From the NCBI RefSeq assembly GCF_964204645.1, contig NC_134025.1, forward strand, positions 31,774,001 to 31,838,000: 64,000 bases of DNA, written 5' to 3'. The position numbers and the translations under genes are program-made. The first letter of the stretch is position 1. Each line of letters opens with the position of its first letter. The notes below the pieces were generated by a model. It did no database searches. It had not been told where the DNA came from and was given only the letters and a program-made list of their open reading frames with translations. Of the stretch, positions 1-28,834 are shown in pieces. This DNA comes from Tubulanus polymorphus. Taxonomy: Eukaryota > Nemertea > Palaeonemertea > Tubulaniformes > Tubulanidae.

Positions 1-597
1 AGGGAGTTGTGAAGGAGTCGAGTTGAGGAGAGGGAGTTGTGAAGGAGTCGAGTTGAGGAGAGGGAGTTGTGAAGGAATCGAGTTGAGGAGAGGGAGTTGT
101 GAAGGAGTCGAGTTGAGGAGAGGGAGTTGTGAAGGAGTCGAGTTGAGGAGAGGGAGTTGTGAAGGAATCGAGTTGAGGAGAGGGAGTTGTGAAGGAATCG
201 AGTTGAGGAGAGGGAGTTGTGAAGGAGTCGAGTTGAGGAGAGGGAGTTGTGAAGGAGTCGAGTTGAGGAGAGGGAGTTGTGAAGGAGTCGAGTTGAGGAG
301 AGGGAGTTGTGAAGGAGTCGAGTTGAGGAGAGGGAGTTGTGAAGGAGTCGAGTTGAGGAGAGGGAGTTGTGAAGGAGTCGAGTTGAGGAGAGGGAGTTGT
401 GAAGGAGTCGAGTTGAGGAGAGGGAGTTGTGAAGGAATCGAGTTGAGGAGAGGGAGTTGTGAAGGAGTCGAGTTGAGGAGAGGGAGTTGTGAAGGAGTCG
501 AGTTGAGGAGAGGGAGTTGTGAAGGAGTCGAGTTGAGGAGAGGGAGTTGTGAAGGAGTCGAGTTGAGGAGAGGGAGTTGTGAAGGAGTCGAGTTGAG
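1..597. repeat. 30-bp minisatellite, about 20 copies
   Basis: A nearly perfect 30-base unit (begins AGGGAGTTGTGAAGG) is repeated head to tail from the window edge, so the array start is not seen. Units differ mainly by one G/A position (GAGTCG or GAATCG). The unit length is a multiple of three and one + frame stays open through the array as a 10-residue repeat, RRGSCEGVEL. Openness follows from the unit having no stop in that frame, so I treat it as non-coding. It lies about 480 bases upstream of the SUPT3H start codon. Confidence 0.95.
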
Positions 598-1074
598 CAG
601 ACGTGTGGCGAAGAGTCGACATGCGCCGAATAAATCGTCACGTGGTTGTGAAGTGTTGGTATTATCGACTGTTTTTGAATTAGTTTGAAATGTAGAATCG
701 TATCGGAGAGATCTGTATTTCTATCGGGAGGGACCGGAAGTGTATGTATTCTTCTTGTAAATCATGTGATCATTGAACATTATACATAACTTAATTAACC
801 CAGAGATGAAGAAACATCGCTAGGATTTTTAGAAAAAAATACAACTTATCATAAATTATCAGGACACGTATAAACAAAAACAATTTACAATTGGCAATAA
901 ATATGCGCCATTATTCTAGTTCGCAGAAATTCCGCTATCGTTATTCATAGGGGCAGCACCGAACGGTTAAGATCTAACACTGGTGGACGGTCCGGTGGAT
1001 GTTGCCAATCCGTAATGTTCCGGTCCGTGGTCCGAATCCAATATGTCAGCGCCCATGGAAGAAAATAAACAATA
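598..1074 (+). promoter_or_regulatory. SUPT3H upstream region / probable 5' UTR
   Basis: No gene is seen here. Bases about 918-965 resemble the sequence near the right end of each tandem unit at 38,886, 50,300 and 56,910 (AAATTCCGCTATCG, then GGGGCAGCACCGAACGGT). They also resemble, more weakly, the arms of the 178-bp foldback elements, so a solo foldback end probably sits in the SUPT3H promoter or 5' UTR. I see no clear TATA box. The transcription start cannot be placed. Confidence 0.45.
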
Positions 1075-1075
1075 A
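1043..1075 (+). promoter_or_regulatory. Upstream ORF overlapping the SUPT3H start codon
   Basis: An ATG at 1,043 opens a 10-codon reading frame ending in TAA at 1,073-1,075. The last A of that stop is the first base of the SUPT3H ATG (TAATG). If transcription begins upstream of 1,043, ribosomes would meet this uORF first and reach SUPT3H by leaky scanning or termination-reinitiation. Whether it lies in the mRNA is unknown. Confidence 0.35.
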
Positions 1076-1635
1076 TGGAATCGGATAGTTTGATGTCAGG
1101 TGCTGTGGTTAAAGTATCACCACACGCGTGGTTTGCATTAGAAATACAACAAATGATGTATGTTTACTGAGACTGGTAGGGTTAGGGACTCGTCACCCCC
1201 CCCCCCCCCAGTGACACGAGCCCCTGTATGTGGTGGCCACTGCCTGATATTTTGTTGTATTAATTGTAGGCACGGTTTTGGAGATGTGCGGAAACCACTT
1301 CATGAAACTGCAGTTCTTATAGAAGAGATAACTCATCAACATATACAATCAGCTGTGAGTTGAATCCCCCACCGTACTCCCCCTCCCCTCCCCCACGGTA
1401 CTCCCCCTCCCCTCCCCCACGGTACTCCCCTCCCCCTGCTGTACTATGTATTGTGTTCAATAGGTATTGAAGGTAGCTGATGTAGCTGCTATGAGAAACG
1501 CTCGTTCGATCAGTCTGGAAGATTTCCTATTTTTATTGCGTAAAGACAAAGTGAAATTAAGACGTTTAATTCGTTACATGTCGCTGAAAGATCTGAAAAT
1601 GACAAAAACAGAGGATGAAGATTCCGAAGCTACAG
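1075..1635 (+). CDS. SUPT3H: SUPT3H exons 1-3: N-terminal histone fold
   Basis: These three exons encode residues 1-113. The histone-fold helices run from about residue 22 (EIQQMMHGFGDVRKPLHE) through ARSISLEDFLFLLRKDK to KLRRLIRYM at about residue 100. Exon 1 ends at the donor GTATGT (1,158), splitting a Met codon completed in exon 2. Intron 1 contains a run of 14 C at 1,196-1,209. Intron 2 contains three copies of a C-rich 24-base unit. Confidence 0.88.
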
Positions 1636-3592
1636 GTATCCACACTGATCCACACCGATCCACTCTGATCCACCTCGTAATGATTTATCTCATTGACTGG
1701 TATTATTGAATATATATTTTAGGAGTAGAATTAAAAGGTCATCCGCGAAAACGTAAAAAAATCTGTCAAGATTTCCTCAGTACTATCGACCATACAGGTT
1801 AGTATAGGGGAGAGGCCGCAGTGAGGGGGGAGAGGCCGGTGTGGGTGTGGGGGCAGGGGAGAGAGGCTGGTGTGGGGGTGGGGAGAGGCTGGTGTGGGGG
1901 TAGGGAGGAGAGGCCGGTGTGGGGGGTGGGGGAAGGGGGAGAGGCTGGTGTGGGGGTAGGGAGGAGAGGCCGGTGTGGGGGGTGGGGGCAGGGAGGAGAG
2001 GTCATTAGTTTGTACATACATGATATGTGTTGTTTGTGTTATAGGTGAATTATCAAGTTTATGCGATGATGATTCAATTGATGATATCAAACATGAGCGT
2101 GCACTGGTAAGTGAGTGGTTTCACCAGTGCACTGGTAAGTGAGTGGTTTCACCCGTGCACTGGTAAGTGAGTGGTTTCACCAGTGCACTGGTAAGTGAGT
2201 GGTGTTTTATTTTATAGAGAGCTGAATTACAAACTCGATCAATGGATTCTCAACAATATAAAGAATTCTGCGAAGCTCGACAAACTTCATTCAGTAAGTT
2301 TTATACCTCGTTTTGTGTTTAATCTCGTTTATATTTTGGACGCGTGATTTGTGTTTTATCTTAGGTAGAAAATACCGATCACAGAAGTTTAAAGATTGGG
2401 TTTTAACAGGATTAAATTTAGACGTTAAACCGAATGTTGCGGCGATGGAGGTTTTCAGTTATTTAACTTATGAAACGGTAGCTCAGGTAAAGTACGTGTG
2501 AACTCTCTGGACAGACGGATGCAGTTTAATCTGTTAATGTTCGATGTTTTATAGATTATAGATTTATCACTGATAGTTCGTCGAGATAGTGAAAAAGAGA
2601 TGAATAATCCGATATCAGCAGCTATCTCACATTGTATCAGTAATCACGACGCGATGGATAGTCAGAATCTTAGTTCGATATCAGCTGCATTAACAGCAGC
2701 AGCTGCAGCAGCTGCGACGAGTCACGTCAAAAAGGAACCGGTTACACCTACGGTAAATATCTCGATCGACCCGTCCCTCCCCTCCCCGTCCCTCCCTCCC
2801 CTAGGACATCTAAAAAGGTTTCTGTTGGCAATAAATTAGATGAAGTTGTATCAGTATCATCCCCCTCTATTCTGTTGTAACTAGAATCAGATATTATTTC
2901 TGCAGAGCCCGACTACTGACTGCGCTGAGACAATCACTCAAACAAGTGCTAACTTCAAATCTAAATTCAAGAAAAGAAAGAAGGTAAATAATAGAAAATC
3001 GAATAATGTATCAATACTGAGAGACAGCTGTATTGTATCGTATCGTATCGTATCGTATCGTATTGTATTGTATAATTACAGATTGAAGGTTCCAGTCGGC
3101 CGTTAGAACTCGGTTCTATAGCTTTACAACCTGCTGATGTTTGGGAAGCTGTCAGAAGATACAGTCAATTTATTGACTTATTCTCATCATTTTCTGTAAG
3201 TATTTTGTATCCGAATTCAGCCACTGCGGCTACCGCGGAATTCAGCCACTGCGGTTACCGCGGAATTCAGCCACTACGGCTACCGCGGAATTCAGCCACT
3301 ACGGCTACCGCGGAATTCAGCCACTGCGGCTACCGCGGAATTCAGCCACTGCGGTTACCGCGGAATTCAGCCACTACGGCTACCGCGGAATTCAGCCACT
3401 GCGGCTACCGCAGAATTCAGCCACTGCGGCTACCGCGGAATTCAGCCACTGCGGCTACCGCAGAATTCAGCCACTGCGGCTACCGCGGAATTCAGCCACT
3501 GCGACATTCAATTGCTATCGTTTACCGGAATTATGTGTTTATTTTAGAAACATTCAACATCATCTCCGAGAAATATCGTTTTATCCATGTGA
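1075..3592 (+). CDS. SUPT3H: SUPT3H: SPT3-like SAGA subunit, 11 coding exons
   Basis: Coding exons: 1075-1157, 1270-1354, 1464-1635, 1723-1797, 2045-2106, 2218-2293, 2365-2486, 2555-2752, 2906-2983, 3082-3195, 3548-3592. All junctions are GT-AG and phases agree throughout, giving 369 residues. The product resembles animal SPT3 homologues along its length: RKPLHETAVLIEEI, a RKDKVKLRRL basic segment, RMSLK-like RYMSLKD, TGELSSLCDDD, QYKEFCEARQTSF and NVAAMEVFSYLTYETVAQ. SPT3 is a nuclear SAGA/STAGA co-activator subunit with an intramolecular histone-fold pair that contacts TBP. The start at 1,075 is chosen because it leads directly into the first histone fold; an earlier ATG is closed by a stop. 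The last exon, ending in NIVLSM, is the least certain. Introns 2, 4, 5, 9 and 10 carry tandem repeats. Confidence 0.9.
1365..1436. repeat. C-rich 24-bp repeat in SUPT3H intron 2
   Basis: Three copies of a unit containing CCCCACGGTACTCC and CCCTCCCCTC occupy most of this 109-base intron. They sit between the exon 2 donor and the exon 3 acceptor. Confidence 0.85.
1803..2005. repeat. G-rich minisatellite in SUPT3H intron 4
   Basis: Imperfect units of GGAGAGGCCGGTGTGGGGG type, with G runs of 3-6, are strung together. The G-rich strand is the coding strand, so G-quadruplex formation in the pre-mRNA is possible (inference). Confidence 0.85.
2101..2215 (+). repeat. 28-bp array duplicating the exon 5 donor site
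   Basis: The exon 5 end GTGCACTG plus donor GTAAGTGAGTGG is present four times at 28-base spacing. GTAAGTGAG begins at 2,107, 2,135, 2,163 and 2,191. The first is the donor expected from protein phase. Use of any later donor would add 28, 56 or 84 bases to exon 5; only 84 preserves frame. Confidence 0.93.
2218..2752 (+). CDS. SUPT3H: SUPT3H exons 6-8: second histone fold and acidic-to-KEP linker
   Basis: Exons 6 (2218-2293), 7 (2365-2486) and 8 (2555-2752) encode residues about 160-291. They include SRKYRSQKFKDWVL, the helix VKPNVAAMEVFSYL and IIDLSLIVRRDSE, matching the second histone fold of SPT3 proteins. Exon 8 continues into an Ala-rich stretch and VKKEPVTPT, the Lys-Lys-Glu-Pro linker also present in vertebrate SUPT3H. 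Confidence 0.85.
3040..3070. repeat. TATCG/TATTG pentanucleotide repeat, SUPT3H intron 9
   Basis: About six five-base units lie just upstream of the exon 10 acceptor at 3,081. Array-to-acceptor distance is about 12 bases, so the branch-point region falls in or beside the repeat. Confidence 0.85.
3211..3508. repeat. 25-bp minisatellite in SUPT3H intron 10
   Basis: About 12 copies of a 25-base unit (AATTCAGCCACTGCGG then CTACCGCGG), with C/T and G/A variants. It carries repeated EcoRI (GAATTC) and SacII-like (CCGCGG) sites. It fills the last intron, so it is non-coding despite an open + frame. Confidence 0.92.
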
Positions 3593-3838
3593 ACGCCGAG
3601 TGATCACCATGTGAACGCCGAGTGATCGCCATGTGAACGCCGAGTGATCACCATGTGATCGCTGAGTGATCACCATGTGAACGCCGAGTGATCACCATGT
3701 GAACGCCGAGTGATCACCATGTGAAGGTCAAGTGATCACCATGTGAACGTCGAGTGATCACCATGTTCGAGTGATCACCATGATTACCATGTGAACACAG
3801 AGTGATCGCCATGTGAACGCCGAAAGATCACCGTGTGA
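3587..3838 (+). repeat. 22-bp array across the SUPT3H stop codon and 3' UTR
   Basis: A unit of CCATGTGAACGCCGAGTGAT type is repeated about 11 times, degenerating rightwards. The final SUPT3H codons and stop (ATG TGA at 3,587-3,592) are the first unit, so the array has captured or created the stop. Every full unit contains the start-stop pair ATGTGA. Confidence 0.85.
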
Positions 3839-3985
3839 TCACTGCGTGAACTCTGTATTTAACCTCTGCGTGTATAACTTGTAATATGAACTGCACATGA
3901 AACGCTGGAAGTGACTTCAATGAAATAAGATTGAAAAATGTATTACAGATATATTCTGTAGGAGAAATTATTTATTACTCCATAA

Positions 3986-3996
3986 AATAAAATAAA
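3986..3996 (+). terminator. SUPT3H polyadenylation signals
   Basis: Two overlapping AATAAA hexamers (3,986-3,991 and 3,991-3,996) lie about 395 bases past the SUPT3H stop. On the opposite strand, AATAAA at 3,971-3,976 and ATTAAA at 4,163-4,168 are candidates for the convergent ARFGEF3 gene. The two 3' UTRs may therefore meet or overlap here. Confidence 0.55.
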
Positions 3997-4199
3997 TATA
4001 TTTCATATAGATTTCAACAGTTGACTAGATGATATTATCTTATATAAGGAATGGTATATAATCCCTCACTTGCCAGTGTCAGTACCGTTACCGATGGAAG
4101 GAGATTACGCAGGATATCATAGGAGCAGACCACATGACTAGATATCGATTAAATGCCATTTGTTTAATACCATTGAAACCCCTTTACATTACATACAAA

Positions 4200-4385
4200 C
4201 ATATCTAAACTGAGGGGTGACTCCAAAAAGGAGGGGATGACTCCACTATTGTGGTCAACTAGAATACACATGACTAAACTGAGGGGCGACTCCAAAAAGG
4301 AGGGGATGACTCCACTATTGTGGTCAACTAGAATAAACATGACTTAACTGAGGGGTGACTCCCGCACTGTGGGGTCAAAGAAAAC
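4200..4385. repeat. About 68-bp repeat, intergenic / ARFGEF3 3' UTR
   Basis: Three copies of a unit containing ACTGAGGGGTGACTCC, AGGAGGGGATGACTCCAC and TTGTGGTCAACTAGAATA, the last one shortened. It lies between the convergent gene ends. Nothing else is recognised between 3,997 and 4,553 except this repeat and the 15-bp repeat that follows. Confidence 0.85.
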
Positions 4386-4461
4386 TAGAATAAACTCTAA
4401 ACAAAAATATTTCACAACAAAAACAACACTTCAAACAATCACAACTCTGGATACTCTTAAC

Positions 4462-4530
4462 TCACTTTGATACTCATCACTGATACTCATCACTCTGATA
4501 CTCATCACTCTGATACTCATCACTCTGATA
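4462..4530. repeat. 15-bp repeat just past the ARFGEF3 stop
   Basis: Four to five copies of TGATACTCATCACTC end about 25 bases from the ARFGEF3 stop codon (4,554-4,556), so they are probably in its 3' UTR. Confidence 0.85.
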
Positions 4531-4553
4531 TTGGCAATTATTTGTTCATTAAA

Positions 4554-23892
<19,339 letters not shown>

Positions 23893-26800
23893 GATTTCAC
23901 TGGCTATTTCTGATCTGTCAAATCAAATCATCTCCTTTCTTCATTTCCGGGTTCGTTTAACCGGAAGTGGACAATACGTAGTTCCATCACACTATTATAC
24001 GAAGCCGACACCGGACGCAGGAACGGACAGCAATCCTGAGCGACATGAAATAACGGATGCTTCACAATTTGACTGAGGCCGTGCGGCCGTATTTATTACT
24101 GTCTTACGCAGTATATGATATGATATAAATGTGTAAGGTTTTCTGACTCTCATTCTCAACTGAGGAACTATTTTATAGTAGCAATTGAGTTCTGCTCGTT
24201 TCAGGCGCCAACACTAGGAAAACTACGTTTAGTATTCAACAGGCGGCCAACACTAAGGTTTCTGCGTCTAGTAAAATGGTCATCATTCAAGAAGTCAAAA
24301 GTATAAATCATATCAAACCCTAATATAAACCATTACTATCGATGCAGATGGGGTATTTAACCCGGCGGCTACACTGGATGTTAGCTGGGTGTCTTCTCTG
24401 ATGTTTTTATGTTTATTTTAGGATGTTGCGCTACAAAACACTGGAGTCATCAGGAACTTCAAGAAGAAATCATTTTTAGCAATGAAGTGACCAGGCGATC
24501 ATTCAATTCATGTAGATATATATCTTAGCAAATTTCGAAGTGTTCCCAACTTTTATCGTGAACCCTGGAACTAAATTGTAGAGGATAAATTGATCAATTA
24601 ACCGTGAGGTCTTGTATGGAAAAAGATTTTAACATGAAAATTCTTGGCACTCAAATCATCTTGAATTTTGTTGAATCTGTGTTTATTTTCAATGTTTCTT
24701 TTTTTCATTTCAACTTTCTAGTCTAACACTAGAGTTTTGTTTATTCTACTCAAAAGAAGGTGATGTTTAGATCAGGTTCGTTTAGTTACTCTTATTTATA
24801 TCGAATATTTGAAATGATTTTTGTGAATTGCTCTAATGATGTTATAATGAATGTTGTTTGATTTATTTTCAGTCAAGGATCTCAATTACTGAAACCTGCG
24901 ACGCCTGGTTAAACGAATGAATCATCGATTCTAAATCACTGTGTAGGGATGTCCCAGCTTCGAACCCAGGATTCTGATCAGATGATGAACCAAGGTGTCT
25001 AATTATTTCACATCAGTGACTACATGTTCGCCACCTATTGGAGTTTTGCTGAACCACTATATTCCTGGAATAGCTAATAGTGACGATTGGCAATGAGTTA
25101 TACATCGCAGGCGCCATCTATCGGAAATTTGAGTTGTGAACTTCTTTTGATCTGAACACATTGTATCACAAAATCTGAGTGACTAAAAGCCTTCCAGGGA
25201 TGGGACAGTGAAGTTTACCATCAGTACTGAGATGATTTTGATAAAACCAGTGTCTCTAAAACTTTGCATCATTCAAAATCTACTCAACAAATATATAAAC
25301 AAACTACAAACCAAATTCAAGAATCTAGAGGGCTTCATTTCTGAATGATTGTTTGTTTTGACTGATGCGTTGCCATGGTGATGGCAAGGTGAATTTCTGG
25401 ATCCGATGTCTGGAAAATTAGTAATTCCTCAAAACAGAGCCAAATTTCATACTGAAATCAATAACTACACTTATTTTCGTTGATATAATAGTGAAATGAA
25501 TTTATTTGAGCAAAATATTTCATAGAAATATGAAACTTGACCTCGAATGATGATACTGGAGGCCGTAATGTTGAGTCCGGGTGACCCTAGATACTTCAGA
25601 CCGCACAGATGATGATGATTAAAACTGTCATGAAAACTGTGTTCTCCCCTTCTTCAGAATCAAGCTATAAATTAAGAAAAGATATTTGCATTATTTACTT
25701 AAAAAGTGTCATTATTGCTTAGGCTACATTCTGCTTTCATCAATATCAATATCTATAAGCCTATGTGCCCCTAGAGGAACCTTATCTATTTTCTGAATTG
25801 ATAATCAATGGAGTTTCAATGCACCTTATTTCTCATGCATCATGGGAAATATAGAATGAAATTTATTCAATGAATTAAACTCTGTGTCCGTGATTCGAAC
25901 CCTGTAACTTGCCATTGGATGTTGAAGGAGAGGATTTTTCCCGGGTTCCAGCGTCCGCATATTTGACACCAAATTTCACAAAATTTTCTTTCCATACAAA
26001 AACTAACTCATTTTTACTATAGAATCAATCTTATATAGGTCTATATATTGTTAATGGAAATAAATAGAAATATATTAATAAAGATAAAGAGACGATTATT
26101 TCTCGATATTATGGTCTTCTTTTCCCTGCTTAGGATAGCGGACACACAGCAGGAAAACTGGAATAATCATTTGTCACATCCCAAACACCCCCGTCCCCAG
26201 ACGCCCATCCGCATGTGGTATAAGTCAAACCTCGGACTACATTAATCGCTACCTGGGTTCAAGTTGACATGTTTGATTGAGTTTGAACACTTATTCGATC
26301 AGTAACTTTGAGCCTTTATTTCGGCTTCTCTTGCCCCATCCCCGACCGGTACATTGCGCCTAATTGTATATCAAAGGAGTCTCATCTACGAACCTGTTGT
26401 TGTACGTTCGTCGCCCGATAGAATTGAGAGAATTTTGCCCTCCATATGATTTCTACATAATGATATGCTGCAGTCACATGTATCATATTATCTCATGCGC
26501 GACGCCGTCTCTATAATGATATCACAAACATAGACCCGTCCAGTGAGAGGGTAGTCGCATCTTGAAGTTCCTTTTTTACAGATATCATTAAAAACGGCGA
26601 TAAACCTTTATAAACACCCCTAAAACCTCAATCAGTATAGTATCGAGGATGAAACTATCCCCGGCTCGATATTTCAAGATATATGTAACAAATGGACCCA
26701 TCCCGCATCCCGCTGTCACAATAGCTCATCCCCCTATTGTTACAACACAATAGAACACGCCACAATTGAAATATCCCGCGCACTAGCAATAGACGATACC

Positions 26801-27586
26801 CCCCAATTGAGATCGATTAGCCAATCAGCGGCCGCGTACTGAAGCGTGCCTGGGCTTGTCGCAGGCGCCGGGAAATTCGATGTCATCGAATAAATCGTAA
26901 TATCAGTCGAATCGTGCGCCATCTTTCGCTATTCTGATTGGATTTTACTCGCAAAGGAATTAATCCAATCGGGAATCGTATGCTCATTACGGAGAAATTG
27001 TTTTTGGAAAGTTTTAAGATTGTATGAACTGAAAAAATTGGAACATTTTCAACCGAACTTTGATAGAAAATTTCGCCTGAAAACTAGATTTTAAAGACTC
27101 GGACACGGAATTAAATTGACTCAGGATTGGATTAACTAACTGGATCAGGTCGGAAACTGGTGAAAAGTTGCAGTTTTGTAGGTAGGAAAATTTCTTAATA
27201 TCAACGAATGTAATCATGTTATTTAGGTTTTTATAGGGAAATATATTATTATCATTATAGGAAGTTTACAAATATCTTAAACATTCAGAACGTAGGACAT
27301 AGAACTTCACTACCCGAATTATATACGTAATCTAGTATATAGTTCGTTAATACGTTTCCAAAACTTTCAGCCGTTTATTTTTCTTACCGATTCTAAATAC
27401 CCCTCCTTTTCAAATGGGCTAGATATAATATTTATATTTTGTTTTTATGGGTGACTTTTGCATGAAACTTATTTTTCCTAAGTCACTTGAACGTGATGAT
27501 GTTGAGCAGCAGGGCTTTCAAAATATAAGTCAGCCGTCGCATCCTACTCTAGTAGGAATCCTGCGACGGCTATGAAATACCTCGTC
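23893..27586. other. ARFGEF3 upstream region, no recognised gene
   Basis: About 3.7 kb with only short unrelated open frames. It presumably contains the ARFGEF3 promoter and 5' UTR exons, but I cannot place them. Scattered repeat fragments are visible. GGCCAACACTAAGG with GCGCCAACACTAGG (24,203-24,265) resembles, inverted, the sequence at 28,025-28,085. B-box-like TTCGAACCC occurs at about 24,960 and 25,895. Confidence 0.6.
27532..27571. other. Near-perfect 40-base hairpin at the array edge
   Basis: AGCCGTCGCATCCTACT is followed by CT and AGTAGGAATCCTGCGACGGC-T, forming two stems with a small bulge. It ends 15 bases before the first base shared by all tandem units (27,587). It does not occur at the other unit junctions. 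Confidence 0.75.
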
Positions 27587-27703
27587 TGAGGAATACAGAT
27601 TTTTCATAAGTCAAATTTCATTCATCACTCAACACTAGTTTGTTAGAAATTAATAACTCTACCAACATTAGAGCTTTATATAAGGAGAGTAAATGGTATG
27701 ATA

Positions 27704-27876
27704 GAATCTCCCTAATTCCGATCATTGGGACCAACAAAAATTCATCCGTTTTACGGCAAATCCGGATTAAAAGTCATTTTCGTGTATATTAATGATTAAA
27801 TTGACTGTAAATATTATCCGGATTAGACAAAAATTCGGATTAAGCCGATGCGGATTAAACGATTTAGTTTGACTGT
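27704..27876. mobile_element. Possible pogo/Tigger-like MITE remnant (copy 1)
   Basis: The right end reads, reversed, CAGTCAAACTAAATCGTTTA followed by repeated TAATCCG motifs. This is the style of pogo/Tigger terminal repeats. The left end CTCCCTAATTCCGATCATTG is a diverged partner. Equivalent copies lie at about 39,109, 50,507 and 57,119. Assignment rests on terminal motif style only. Confidence 0.35.
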
Positions 27877-28129
27877 ATTAGCCAATAGAATCAGTCTTGG
27901 AATACAGAAAGACGTTCACGATTGAGTTATGTACAAATACCGATATGAGAAAAGCTTAGATTCACCTCCTAAGCCATCACCCATGGAACTGGCCCCAGGG
28001 CACTAAAAAGGCAATTACCAAGAAACAAACACTGACGCGAGTGTTGGCCTGTTTGATAAACGCAGTAACCCTAGTGTTGGCCTTGTACCACACTGACCAC
28101 ACATATTCACAAACTCGGTCAGTCACCAG

Positions 28130-28240
28130 AACTCGGCGGTCTAGTGGTTAGCGTGCTCGGCTGGCATGCTGGAGGGCGCAGGTTCGAGTCCTGCTAGGGT
28201 TAGGGTTACGGTCGATCTAGGTTTAGGGTTAAGGGTTATA
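28130..28240 (+). mobile_element. tRNA-derived SINE head (copy 1)
   Basis: Box A-like GGTCTAGTGGTTAGCGTGC and box B GGTTCGAGTCC (28,181-28,191) are spaced as in a tRNA, but the anticodon stem does not pair well. A SINE head is therefore likelier than a functional tRNA. It runs directly into TAGGGTTAGGGTTA, a telomere-like stretch. Compared with copy 2, about 100 bases of the body are missing. Confidence 0.6.
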
Positions 28241-28441
28241 TATTTTGAACACAAATATTTGCTTTATCCTTAGAAGCCACTTTATTTAAAAGATACTTCG
28301 CTCGATACAGTAGTTTATTTCTGAATGAATGAAAGAGTTGGTGACATTATTTAATATATATAAAAACCACAATATCTACTTTACGGTTGGTATGCAACAA
28401 TTTCCACTCTTTTCCATATAGGTGTCGCTTTGGATAAATGT

Positions 28442-28780
28442 CTATATCTCTTGACCCAATGGACCGATTACGATTAAACTTGATACACAGGAACTTTTAT
28501 CAAGTAGCACTCGGGGTGGGTGAAATCGCTCTAGGTTGAAGTTACACTGTCCTAAAATGGCTCCAAACAACGTGAAATTGGTAGTTAGGCCTACTACGAG
28601 TACGGGTAGAACACAGTTTGAAATCGTATCGTTGTAGGTTATCGTAAAGAAGATGAATCCGTAGGCACCTAATACGACGATTAACAGTACAAATATCGAT
28701 ATAGACACGGTTTTAGTCGAGACATTGATCGCCGGGTTTAAACATTCCTGGATATGACCATGTTTCACAATAAAATTCAT
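28442..28780 (-). CDS. Hypothetical two-segment membrane ORF (copy 1)
   Basis: A 112-residue open frame with two hydrophobic segments: ISIFVLLIVVLGAYGFIFF at about residues 27-46 and NCVLPVLVVGLTTNFTLFGA at about 57-76, plus several Cys. A stop (TAG) precedes the ATG in frame, and that same CATTTAG could act as a splice acceptor. I do not recognise the family. All four tandem units keep it open, and copy 4 carries a three-base in-frame insertion, weak evidence for coding. It may instead be a fragment of a repeat. Confidence 0.35.
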   Translation of the reverse strand: MNFIVKHGHIQECLNPAINVSTKTVSISIFVLLIVVLGAYGFIFFTITYNDTISNCVLPVLVVGLTTNFTLFGAILGQCNFNLERFHPPRVLLDKSSCVSSLIVIGPLGQEI

Positions 28781-28834
28781 CTTCTAAATGAGGACGACCA
28801 TCGATCAGGTGTCTAATCGCATCATAATGGGTAC

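Noticed and set aside
23-688. 221-codon open frame across the 30-bp array as a repeat protein gene
   Set aside because: Openness follows from a stop-free unit whose length is a multiple of three. There are no splice or start features, and the sequence beyond the array does not continue as plausible protein.
28130-28200. Functional tRNA gene
   Set aside because: The A and B boxes are good, but the anticodon stem and acceptor ends do not pair, and the sequence sits in a repeated SINE-like context.
28196-28235. True interstitial telomere
   Set aside because: Only two to four TAGGGT-like units occur, embedded in a repeated element.
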